DNA of 54,952 bases, taken from NCBI GenBank assembly GCA_902825965.1, contig CADEDA010000001.1:426550-481501 (forward strand). Reading direction: 5' to 3'. Positions 26,115 to 33,854 of this stretch are shown here, in pieces. Under the pieces are notes generated by a model. That model worked only from the letters and a program-made list of their open reading frames with translations. It had not been told where the DNA came from and did no database searches. The translations under genes and the position numbers were made by a program. Source of the DNA: an uncultured Gemmatimonadota bacterium (GTDB lineage: Bacteria > Gemmatimonadota > Gemmatimonadetes > Gemmatimonadales > Gemmatimonadaceae). The first letter of the stretch is position 1. Each line of letters begins with the position of its first letter.

Positions 26115-26903
26115 GTGGACCTCGGACTGCAGGGCCGCACGGCGTTCGTGGCGGCGTCGAGCCAGGGGCTCGGCCGCGCGATCGCCGAGGCGTTGGCCGC
26201 GGAGGGTGTGCGGCTGGCGCTCTGCGCGCGCAGCGACCGCATCGAGCGTGTGGCGAACGAGATCGCGGCGACCTACCAAGTGGAGACCATGGGGGTCGTG
26301 GCCGATGTCTCCGTGCTCGCGGATGTGTCGCGGGCGGTGGAGATGGCGGCCGAGGCCTTCGATGCGATCGACATCCTGGTCACCAACGCCGGCGGACCGC
26401 CACCGGGCCCCTTCGAGTCGCACACCACCGAGGCCTGGCAGCACGCGGTGGACCTCAACCTCATGAGCGTGGTGAACCTCTGTCGTGCCGTGGTGCCGGG
26501 CATGAAGGAGCGGCGCTGGGGGCGGATCCTCAACGTCACGTCCATCGCCGTGAAGCAGCCGGTGGACGGGCTGATCCTCTCCAACAGCGTCCGGGCCGCC
26601 GTCACGGGTTTCGCACGCACCCTCGCGAACGAGGTCGCGCCGTTCAACATCACGGTGAACAACCTGCTGCCGGGCTACACCCGCACCGAACGCCTGGTGC
26701 AGCTGGCGGAGAACGCGTCCACGACCAAGGGCATCCGCGTCGAGGAGGCGTACGCCGCGTGGGAGCGCCAGATCCCGATGGGCCGGGTCGGCGAGCCCGA
26801 GGAGTTCGCGGCGCTGGCGGCGTTCCTCGCCAGCGAACGCGCCGGCTACATCACCGCGCAGAACATCGCGGTGGACGGCGGCTGGATCAAAGGGTTGGTG
26901 TAG
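26115..26903 (+). CDS. Atypical SDR lacking the YxxxK catalytic motif
   Basis: 262 aa Rossmann-fold short-chain dehydrogenase. The N-terminal ASSQGLGRAIA replaces TGxxxGIG but keeps the glycine pattern; TNAGGPPPGPF and NVTSIAVKQP follow. Where classical SDRs have Tyr-x3-Lys it reads SNSVR (Ser-x3-Arg), a known divergent subgroup often annotated as 3-oxoacyl-ACP reductase. Ordinary ketone reduction is therefore uncertain. GTG start 2 nt after the cupin stop. Its 3' end overlaps the 3' end of the convergent MarR gene by 17 nt. Confidence 0.88.
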   Translation: MDLGLQGRTAFVAASSQGLGRAIAEALAAEGVRLALCARSDRIERVANEIAATYQVETMGVVADVSVLADVSRAVEMAAEAFDAIDILVTNAGGPPPGPFESHTTEAWQHAVDLNLMSVVNLCRAVVPGMKERRWGRILNVTSIAVKQPVDGLILSNSVRAAVTGFARTLANEVAPFNITVNNLLPGYTRTERLVQLAENASTTKGIRVEEAYAAWERQIPMGRVGEPEEFAALAAFLASERAGYITAQNIAVDGGWIKGLV

Positions 26904-27327
26904 CGCGCTCGGCCAAGGCGGCGAGCACCGCCCGGGCCGCCGCGGTGCTGCTCGCGCCCAACCGCTGCGTGAGGTCACGCTCCACCCGCGCGTGATGGCG
27001 CCGCGCCGCGCGCAGCGCGGCCGTGCCCCGGGCCGTCAGGTGCAGGCGTTTCACGCGCTGGTCCTCCGCATCGTCCCGCCGCACCACGTAGCCGCGCTCG
27101 ACCATCTCCGCGACGGTCTTGAGCGCCCCCTGCGGCGTGATCCCCAACCGCTCGGCGATCTCGGCCAGGCTGTGCGGACGCGCCGCGAGCGCCCGGAAGA
27201 TCACACCGTAGTGCGTCCCGATGTCCGGGTACCCCGCCTCGGCGAGGTGGCGATGCAGTCCGTGCTTGAACCCGTCCAAGGCACGGACGAGCAGGAGCCC
27301 CAGGTCCTCAGGCGCCGCGGTTGACAT
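26887..27327 (-). CDS. MarR-family regulator, probably autoregulated
   Basis: 146 aa. MarR winged helix: THYGVIFRALAARPHSLAEIAERLGITPQGALKTVAEMVERGYV carries the helix-turn-helix, and RRDDAEDQRVKRLHLTARG the wing. The ATG at 27327 is preferred over the ATG two codons upstream because the AAGGTG site then has about 7 nt spacing. The perfect inverted repeat at 27328-27365 begins at its own start codon and covers the promoter of the divergent cupin gene, so control of both is likely. Overlaps the SDR 3' end by 17 nt. Confidence 0.9.
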   Translation of the reverse strand: MSTAAPEDLGLLLVRALDGFKHGLHRHLAEAGYPDIGTHYGVIFRALAARPHSLAEIAERLGITPQGALKTVAEMVERGYVVRRDDAEDQRVKRLHLTARGTAALRAARRHHARVERDLTQRLGASSTAAARAVLAALAERATPTL

Positions 27328-27350
27328 TTTCATTCACCTTGGTTTATAAT
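27321..27350 (+). promoter_or_regulatory. Consensus sigma-70 promoter of the cupin gene
   Basis: Exact TTGACA (27321-27326), 18-nt spacer, exact TATAAT (27345-27350), the best match to consensus in the window. Predicted start near 27357, with a leader of about 50 nt before the ATG at 27407. The -35 overlaps the MarR start codon on the opposite strand. Confidence 0.75.
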
Positions 27351-27365
27351 CTGTGGTGAATGAAA
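27328..27365. promoter_or_regulatory. MarR operator: perfect 11-bp inverted repeat
   Basis: TTTCATTCACC (27328-27338), 16-nt spacer containing the TATAAT, then the exact reverse complement GGTGAATGAAA (27355-27365). The half-sites flank the -10 and the predicted start, so binding would shut the cupin promoter and block MarR initiation. Confidence 0.75.
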
Positions 27366-27406
27366 GATAGCGCCACCGGCGCCCGTCCACCACCGCTGAG
27401 CCTCCC

Positions 27407-27784
27407 ATGCCTTCGCCGCATCTCGCCGCCGCCCACGCCCCCGTCTTCACGCTGCCGGGCATCACCTTCACCGGACTCGCCGCACCCAGCCGCGGCGCGA
27501 CCGAATCCGCCGTGTGGTTCGTCGAGCTGGCGCCCGGGACCGCCGGCAGCGTGCACCGCCTGACGCGCGAGGAGGTCATCGTGGCGCTCGCGGGCGAGGC
27601 AGTGGCGACGGTGGATGGGCGCCGCTTCACGCTCGCGGCCGGTGACGCGCTCACGGTGCCGGCGCACACGGACTTCGCGCTCGCCACCGGGGCCGCGGCC
27701 GGGTTCCGGGGGATCGCGGTCCTGCCCGTGGGTGGTCAGGCGATCGTCGGCGCGGAGTCGTTCACGCCACCGTGGGCGGCCTGA
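27407..27784 (+). CDS. Cupin protein under MarR control
   Basis: 125 aa single cupin barrel. Motif 1 reads SVHRLTREEVIVALAGEA (His and Glu ligands, one of the usual His pair missing) and motif 2 AHTDFALATG (His). Such small cupins often accompany MarR repressors and may bind or detoxify the inducer. No catalytic assignment is possible by eye. Only 10 nt separate its stop from that of the convergent kelch gene. Confidence 0.87.
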   Translation: MPSPHLAAAHAPVFTLPGITFTGLAAPSRGATESAVWFVELAPGTAGSVHRLTREEVIVALAGEAVATVDGRRFTLAAGDALTVPAHTDFALATGAAAGFRGIAVLPVGGQAIVGAESFTPPWAA

Positions 27785-27794
27785 GCCAGTCGCG

Positions 27795-28895
27795 TCAGCG
27801 TCCCGGCGGGCCGCGGTACCGCCATGCCTCGGCGCGCGGTCCGGTTCCGTTGCCGTATCCGCCGCTGATCAACGCACCACCGTCGGGCGTGCCGGCGACG
27901 GCCGAGAACTGCCCGGCCATGCGCGGTGCGCCGTCCACGAGCGAGAAGTGCTGCCGCAGGGGGTCGTAGACTTCGGCCTGTGGGGCACCGCCACCCAACA
28001 GCACACGCCCGTCGGGGAGCCGCAGCATCGACCCGCTGTGTTTGTAGCGGCCGAGGGCCAGCCGCGGCCCGTCGCTGAACCGGCCGCTGCGGGGATCGTA
28101 GAGTTCGCTCGTATCGTAGACTCCACGGTTGTCGCGCTCGTCCGACCCGCCGGTGACGAGCACGCGCCCATCGGCGAGCAGCACGGCGGCGTGTTTGTGT
28201 CGGCGCACACGCATCGCACCGGTCGGCGTGAACGTCCCGCGTCGTGGGTCGTAGAGCTCCGCCGACGCGTACAACGTGATCGCCTCCCGCCGGTCGCGAT
28301 GCCCGCCCACGACCAGCACGCGCCCGTCCTGGAGCTTCACGGCCACGTGGCTCTCGCGTTCCACCGACATCGACGCCGTCCGGGTCGAGCGTCCGGTGGC
28401 GGGATCGTAGCGTTCCGCGGTCTCGAGGAAATCCCAGTCGGGACCGAGGCCGCCGGCGAACAGCACCGTGCCATCGTCGAGCAACACGGCGACGTGGTCC
28501 GCGCGTGCCCCAAGCAGCGAGCCGGCGGGGGTGAAGGTCCCGTGTCGCGGGTCGAAGATCTCCACACGATCCGTGGTGCCGCCGGCGACGTATCCCCCCG
28601 CCAAGAGCACGCGCCCGTCGGGCAGCAGGGTCGCCGTGTGACTGTGCCGCGTCGCCTGCATGGGTGGCAGCGCTGTGAAGCGGTCGGTGCGCGGGTCGTA
28701 CAGTTCCGCCCCCGTGGCCGCACCCGGCGTGACGAAGCCGCCGGCGATGAGGATGCGGCCGTCGGGGAGCGCGGTGGCCGTGTGCGACGAGCGCGCGGCG
28801 CCCATCGACGCGGTGGACTCGAGCGTGCCGTTGCCGCGAAGCAGCAACGGCACCGACGACAGGATCAGCAGGCGCAGAGGGGCGGCGAATGGCAT
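27795..28895 (-). CDS. Secreted kelch-repeat beta-propeller protein
   Basis: 366 aa. A signal-like N-terminus (APLRLLILSSVPLLL) precedes about six kelch repeats of ~50 residues, each with a DGRVLLAGG core followed by AELYDPRTDRF-type strands, as in galactose-oxidase-like propellers. No catalytic Cys-Tyr copper centre is evident, so a binding rather than an oxidase role is more likely. GGAG is 8 nt before the ATG. Divergent from the S9 peptidase gene across 120 bp. Confidence 0.88.
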   Translation of the reverse strand: MPFAAPLRLLILSSVPLLLRGNGTLESTASMGAARSSHTATALPDGRILIAGGFVTPGAATGAELYDPRTDRFTALPPMQATRHSHTATLLPDGRVLLAGGYVAGGTTDRVEIFDPRHGTFTPAGSLLGARADHVAVLLDDGTVLFAGGLGPDWDFLETAERYDPATGRSTRTASMSVERESHVAVKLQDGRVLVVGGHRDRREAITLYASAELYDPRRGTFTPTGAMRVRRHKHAAVLLADGRVLVTGGSDERDNRGVYDTSELYDPRSGRFSDGPRLALGRYKHSGSMLRLPDGRVLLGGGAPQAEVYDPLRQHFSLVDGAPRMAGQFSAVAGTPDGGALISGGYGNGTGPRAEAWRYRGPPGR

Positions 28896-29015
28896 GGCGG
28901 GGCTCCGGTGAGTGGCCGAGGCGCAGGTCGTCCCTTCGATGCCGGCCGGAGGTCAGGTGTGTATTGTATGGGCATCGGCCCCACCGATCGGCCCACTTCC
29001 TCCCCTTCGACCGCC

Positions 29016-31394
29016 ATGCCGCACTTCCGCTCGCTCGTCCGCTGCGCCCTCGTCACGCTCGCCGGCACCGCCGCGTCGCTCCAGGCGCAGGTCGCGGCGG
29101 CACCCCCGGGCAAGCCGTATCAGTTCACCATCGAGGACTATGCGCGCGCCGAGCGCTTCCTCACCGCGAACGCCGGACCGCTGGTGAGCGGTGTCGCCGG
29201 CCGGCCGATGTGGATCGGCAACAGCGGACGCTTCGCGTATCGGGTGGGCGGCGTGGGCGGCACGGCGCAGTTCCTTGTGGTGGATCCGGCCAAGCGGACG
29301 CGGGTGCCGGCGTTCGATCATGCACGGCTCGCGACCGCCCTCGCGGCGGCGACGAACACCCGCGTCGAGGCCGACCGACTCCCGTTCCAGACGTTCGCGC
29401 TCACCGAGGACGGCAAGTCGATGACGGTCACGGTGCGTGGCGCGGGCTGGCGCTGCGACCTCACGGCCTACCAGTGCACCGGCACCGGCACCGGCGCGGC
29501 GCGCAGCGTCAGCCCGCCACCCAACTCCAGTGTCTCGCCCGACGGCGCGTGGGCGGTCTTCATCCGCAATCACAACCTCTGGGCGAAGGCGCTGGACGCG
29601 TCGGCGCGTGAGGTGCAGCTCACCACCGACGGGATCGCCGACTTCGGCTACGCGACCGACAACGCCGGGTGGACACACAGCAACAACCCCATCGTGAGTT
29701 GGTCGCCGGACGGCAAGCGCCTCGCGACGTACCAGCACGACGGCCGTGGCGTGCGGGACATGCACCTGGTGAGCACCAACGTCGGCGTGCCGCGCCTGGA
29801 ATCGTGGAAGTACCCGATCCCCGGCGACTCGGTGATCTTCCGCATCTCGCGTGTGGTGATCGACCTGCCGGTGGACGGCGCCGCCCCGCGGGTGGTGCGC
29901 TTCGACATGCCGGTGGACCAGCACCGCTCCACGGTGAGCGACCACATCGCCTGCGGCGGCACGATCTGCGACGTGCAGTGGACGGAGGACGGCACGCAGG
30001 TGGCGTTCATCTCGAGCTCGCGCGACCACAAGCAGGCCTGGCTGCGCCTCGCCGACGCGGCGACCGGCACGGTGCGCACCGTCCTGCACGAGACCAGCAG
30101 CACGCAGATCGGCGATGCCTCACACCCCGAGGACCTCTGGCGCGTGTTGCCCGCCACCAAGGAGTTCATCTGGTGGTCGGACCGGGACGATTGGACCCAC
30201 CTCTACCTGCATGACCTCGCGACGGGCCGGTTGAAGAACCGCATCACGACCGGCACGGGGAACGTCTCGGCCATCGTGAGGATCGACGAGAAGGCGCGGC
30301 AGATCTGGTTCATGGCCCAGGGACGCGAGCCGGACCGCGACCCGTACTTCCAGCACTTCTATCGCATCGGGTTCGACGGCAAGGGCCTCACGCTGCTGAC
30401 GCCCGACGTGGGCAACCACACGGTCTCGCTCTCGCCCGACGGGCGCTACTTCACCGACACGTATTCGACGCCCAGCACGCCGCCGGTGACCGTGCTGCGC
30501 GACCGGAACGGGAAGCTGGTGCAGGCGCTCGAGCGGGCCGATGTGACCGCGCTACTCGCAAGCGGCTGGCGTGCGCCGATCCCGGTGACGGTCAAGGCGC
30601 GGGACGGCCAGACCGACCTGCACGGGCTGATGTACGTGCCCACGCACCTCGACTCGACGAAGAAGTACCCGATCATCAACCACATCTACCCGGGCCCGCA
30701 GGCGGGCAGCGTCGGCACGCGCAGCTTCGTGCCGGCCCGCGGCGACAACCAGGCACTGGCGGAGCTGGGCTTCGTCGTGGTCGAACTCGACGGCATGGGC
30801 ACCCCGGGCCGCTCGAAGACCTTCCGCGATTTCTACTACGGCCGGATGAACGACAACACCATCCCCGACCAGGTCGCCGGGATGAAGGAGCTCGCCCAGC
30901 GGCACCGGTTCATCGACATCGACAACGTGGGCATCTGGGGCCACTCGGGCGGTGGGTTCGCCACGGCCGCCGCGATGTTCCGCGCGCCGGACTTCTTCGA
31001 CGTTGGCATCTCGGAGAGCGGCAACCACGACAACCGCAACTACGAGGACGACTGGGGCGAGCGGTACCAGGGCCTGCTGGTCAAGAACGGCAACAGCGAC
31101 AACTACGCCGCCGAGGCCAACCAGACGCACGCCGCCAACCTCAAGGGCAAGCTGTTCCTGATCCACGGCATGATGGACGACAACGTGCCACCCTACAACA
31201 CCACGCTGGTGGCGGACGCCCTGATGAAGGCGGGCAAGGACTTCGACATGCTCATGCTGCCGCAGGCCCGCCATGGCTTCGGCGCGGACTCGCCGTACAT
31301 CATGCGCCGGCGCTGGGACTACTTCGTGCAGCACCTGCGCAAGGACGTGCCGCCCAAGGAGTACCGCATCGGGCAGCCACGCGTACAGCCGTAG
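29016..31394 (+). CDS. S9 prolyl oligopeptidase-family peptidase (DPP-IV-like)
   Basis: 792 aa. Signal peptide (RSLVRCALVTLAGTAASLQAQ) then a DPP-IV-type beta-propeller (about 60-500; SPDGKRLATYQHD and SPDGRYFTDTYS blades) and a C-terminal alpha/beta-hydrolase. The triad is visible: Ser644 in GHSGGGFA, Asp in MMDDNVPP (near 721) and His in QARHGFG. It probably trims X-Pro or other N-terminal dipeptides in the periplasm for peptide nutrition. ATG at 29016 begins the signal peptide. The 120-bp upstream gap contains TATTGT at 28972, a possible -10 without a clear -35. Confidence 0.93.
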   Translation: MPHFRSLVRCALVTLAGTAASLQAQVAAAPPGKPYQFTIEDYARAERFLTANAGPLVSGVAGRPMWIGNSGRFAYRVGGVGGTAQFLVVDPAKRTRVPAFDHARLATALAAATNTRVEADRLPFQTFALTEDGKSMTVTVRGAGWRCDLTAYQCTGTGTGAARSVSPPPNSSVSPDGAWAVFIRNHNLWAKALDASAREVQLTTDGIADFGYATDNAGWTHSNNPIVSWSPDGKRLATYQHDGRGVRDMHLVSTNVGVPRLESWKYPIPGDSVIFRISRVVIDLPVDGAAPRVVRFDMPVDQHRSTVSDHIACGGTICDVQWTEDGTQVAFISSSRDHKQAWLRLADAATGTVRTVLHETSSTQIGDASHPEDLWRVLPATKEFIWWSDRDDWTHLYLHDLATGRLKNRITTGTGNVSAIVRIDEKARQIWFMAQGREPDRDPYFQHFYRIGFDGKGLTLLTPDVGNHTVSLSPDGRYFTDTYSTPSTPPVTVLRDRNGKLVQALERADVTALLASGWRAPIPVTVKARDGQTDLHGLMYVPTHLDSTKKYPIINHIYPGPQAGSVGTRSFVPARGDNQALAELGFVVVELDGMGTPGRSKTFRDFYYGRMNDNTIPDQVAGMKELAQRHRFIDIDNVGIWGHSGGGFATAAAMFRAPDFFDVGISESGNHDNRNYEDDWGERYQGLLVKNGNSDNYAAEANQTHAANLKGKLFLIHGMMDDNVPPYNTTLVADALMKAGKDFDMLMLPQARHGFGADSPYIMRRRWDYFVQHLRKDVPPKEYRIGQPRVQP

Positions 31395-31476
31395 GACCGC
31401 GGATGGCGGACGGCGGGACGGAGACGTATCCTGAGTCCATCGTCATCCGCCGTCCACCCTCCGACATCCCCGCCCC

Positions 31477-31899
31477 ATGATCACCCGTCATTCCGCCGCC
31501 CGCTGGACCGGTCCACTCAAGGAAGGCAGCGGCCACATCCGCCTCGGCAGCGGCGCGTTCGAAGGCAAGTACTCCTTCACCACGCGCTTCGAAGGCGCCC
31601 CCGGCACCAACCCCGAGGAGCTGCTCGCCGCGGCACACGCGGGATGCTTCTCCATGGCGTTCAACCTCAAGCTGACGACCGCCGGCTTCACGCCCAAGAG
31701 CGTGGACACGAAGGTCGAGGTGCACATGGACAAGGTGGGCGCCGGCATGGCGATCACCGGCGTCACCATCACCACGGTGGCGGACGTGCCCGGCATCGCC
31801 GCGGCGCAGTTCCAGGAGATCGCGGAGGATGCGAAGGCCAACTGCATCATCTCCAAGGCGATCGCGGTGCCGATGACGTTGAAGGCCTCGTTGGCCTGA
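31477..31899 (+). CDS. OsmC-type peroxidase
   Basis: 140 aa, normal length for OsmC. The two redox cysteines are present in AAHAGCFSMA and AKANCIISKA, and the N-terminal RWTGPLKEGSGHIRLGSG block is typical. It reduces organic hydroperoxides in the cytoplasm with lipoylated or thiol partners. No OhrR regulator is adjacent. The 82-bp gap before it contains a weak inverted repeat (31405-31416 with 31447-31458) that may be a terminator for the peptidase gene. Confidence 0.93.
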   Translation: MITRHSAARWTGPLKEGSGHIRLGSGAFEGKYSFTTRFEGAPGTNPEELLAAAHAGCFSMAFNLKLTTAGFTPKSVDTKVEVHMDKVGAGMAITGVTITTVADVPGIAAAQFQEIAEDAKANCIISKAIAVPMTLKASLA

Positions 31900-31923
31900 C
31901 CGTCCCGGCGCGCGCCGCACCCC

Positions 31924-32436
31924 TCAGCGGTCGAGTGCGGCGCGTGCCAGGCGCTTGAGCAGCGACACCTGTCCCGAGTGATAGATGTCGTGCTCGGCGA
32001 GCGAGAGCAGCATGGTGCGGTAGCTCACCCCGCTTCCCGCCGGGTTGCCGGGTGTGGCCGCGACGCGGCGCGCAAAGGTCGCCTCGGGCGTCGCCAGGAC
32101 CGCGTCCACGAGACTCGCGTGCGCGGCATCGAGCGAGGCGAGCGCCTCGCGCCAGGCCGCGGCGGTCGCGGCCCCCGTGGCGGGCCAGTCCCCGTCCACC
32201 GGTTCGGCCGGCGCACCGCCGCGCAGTCGACGCTCCACCTCACGGGTCCAGCTGCGCATGTGGAGCACCGTCTCCCAGATGCTGTGTGCACCGGCACCCG
32301 GATGCCAGGCGGCGATCTCGGGACCGACGTCGTCGAGCAGCATCGCCCGCGACGGGCCGTGCCAGGGATCGCCGTCGTGCGCGCGCCGGAGCGCCGCCAC
32401 GATCTGGTCCGCCACGCGCGGCTCGACCGGTGTCAT
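31924..32436 (-). CDS. DinB-family metalloprotein
   Basis: 170 aa four-helix DinB/YfiT-like protein. The metal triad is visible: His in ETVLHMRSW and the pair in AEHDIYHSGQ. Members are thiol-dependent transferases or enzymes of unknown role, often on bacillithiol or mycothiol. The ATG overlaps the upstream fucosidase stop (ATGA), so it is translated with the glycosidase operon although a link to sugar metabolism is unclear. Last gene of that operon, convergent with osmC. Confidence 0.9.
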   Translation of the reverse strand: MTPVEPRVADQIVAALRRAHDGDPWHGPSRAMLLDDVGPEIAAWHPGAGAHSIWETVLHMRSWTREVERRLRGGAPAEPVDGDWPATGAATAAAWREALASLDAAHASLVDAVLATPEATFARRVAATPGNPAGSGVSYRTMLLSLAEHDIYHSGQVSLLKRLARAALDR

Positions 32437-33854
32437 CGCTCCCCCGCGTACGCGTGCAGCGCGACCGGCAGCGGCAGCTCCACCGCGTCCTCGATCACCA
32501 CGCGCAACGCGGTCAGCCGCGTCGCATCGATCCACCCCAGCCGTCGATAGCCGATGGTGCTGCCGTGCTGGAGGACACGCCAGCTGCGACCATCGGATCC
32601 CTCGACGTAGTATCGCGCCACGCGCTGCCCCTGCGTGATGTCCTCGCGCAGGTCGAGCACCGCGACGGTGGCCGGCTCCCGCAACGTGACCTCACCGACC
32701 GCGCCGGTGGCGCCGAGCATGCGCCACTGGACGCGCGCGCCGGCGGCGGCGTCGGTCGCGAAGATCCGATCGAGCCGCGCGCGCATGCCGGCCAGGTTGG
32801 CCGCGTCGGTGGCGTGGATGAGCCCGTCCCGCGTGGGCGGCACGTTCAGCAGCAGCTTGGAGTTGCGGCCGACCGAGGAGAAGTACAGCCCCACGAGGTT
32901 CTCGGCACTGCGCACCTTCGCGTCCTCCGCAGGATGGTAGAACCAACCCGGCCGGATGGAGACGTCGGTCTCGCCCGGTCGCCACACCGTGCCGTCGCGG
33001 TCGCCGTGCGTGAGCGAGCGCATGACCTCGTCGCCGCCCATGCCCGGGACGGTCACGATCTCCGGGCGCACGACGGACCAGTTGGTCGCCCCGGCATAGC
33101 CGGCTTCGTTGCCGATCCAGCGCACGTCGGGCCCGGCATCCGAGAACATCACCGCGTCGGGCATGAGCCGGCGGACCAGGCCCCAGACGCGAGGCCAGTC
33201 GTAGACCTGCCGCTTGCCGTTGGGGCCCTCGCCGTTGGCCCCGTCGAACCACACCTCGTGGATGGGACCGTACCGCGTGAGCAGTTCCGTGAGCTGCGCC
33301 GCGTACACGTCGTTGTACGTCGGGGAGTCGCCGTAGGTCGGGTGATTGCGGTCCCATGGCGACAGATAGAGCCCCGCGCGCAGGCCTTCGAGGCGGCAGG
33401 CGTCCACGAACTCGCGCACGACGTCGCCGTGGCCACCGCGGAACGGACTCGCGGCGACACTGTGCCGCGTCGTCGCCGTGGGCCAGAGGCAGAATCCGTC
33501 GTGATGCTTCGCGGTGAGGATCATCGCCTTGAAGCCGGCCGCCTTCGCGCTGCGCGCCCACTGCCGTGCATCGAGCGCCCGCGGGTCGAACGAGCGGGGG
33601 TCCTCCTTGCCGTCGCCCCACTCGCGGTCGGAGAAGGTGTTCACGCCGAAGTGGAGGAAGCAGGCGAGCTCGTCGCGCTGCCAAAGCAGTTGCGACGCCG
33701 ACGGTCGTGGACGCGGCGCGCGGGCGGCGCGCCGCATGGCGCCGTCCGGTGTGACAGGACCCGCGCCCGAGGACAGCCAGGCGCGCCCTCCAGCGGCCGC
33801 GCCGCCGATCGCGCCGCCGATCGCGCCGATGAACCCGCGTCTCGACATGCTCAT
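32433..33854 (-). CDS. GH29 alpha-L-fucosidase, Tat-exported
   Basis: 473 aa. Twin-arginine signal SMSRRGFIGAIGGAIGG, then a GH29 barrel: HFGVNTFSDREWGDG, TAKHHDGFCLWP, LSPWDRNHPTYG and the nucleophile Asp in HEVWFDGANG (near residue 203). A beta-sandwich of about 100 residues closes the protein. It removes alpha-L-fucose from glycans in the periplasm or outside. The ATG overlaps the GH3 stop by 4 nt; an internal ATG two codons later is also possible. Encoded with the GH3 enzyme, implying joint breakdown of a fucosylated beta-glycan. Confidence 0.93.
   Translation of the reverse strand: MSMSRRGFIGAIGGAIGGAAAGGRAWLSSGAGPVTPDGAMRRAARAPRPRPSASQLLWQRDELACFLHFGVNTFSDREWGDGKEDPRSFDPRALDARQWARSAKAAGFKAMILTAKHHDGFCLWPTATTRHSVAASPFRGGHGDVVREFVDACRLEGLRAGLYLSPWDRNHPTYGDSPTYNDVYAAQLTELLTRYGPIHEVWFDGANGEGPNGKRQVYDWPRVWGLVRRLMPDAVMFSDAGPDVRWIGNEAGYAGATNWSVVRPEIVTVPGMGGDEVMRSLTHGDRDGTVWRPGETDVSIRPGWFYHPAEDAKVRSAENLVGLYFSSVGRNSKLLLNVPPTRDGLIHATDAANLAGMRARLDRIFATDAAAGARVQWRMLGATGAVGEVTLREPATVAVLDLREDITQGQRVARYYVEGSDGRSWRVLQHGSTIGYRRLGWIDATRLTALRVVIEDAVELPLPVALHAYAGER

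Noticed and set aside
31405-31458. Inverted repeat with 12-nt arms (one mismatch) and a 30-nt loop after the S9 peptidase gene
   Set aside because: Long loop and no T-run; may be chance pairing of GC-rich sequence.
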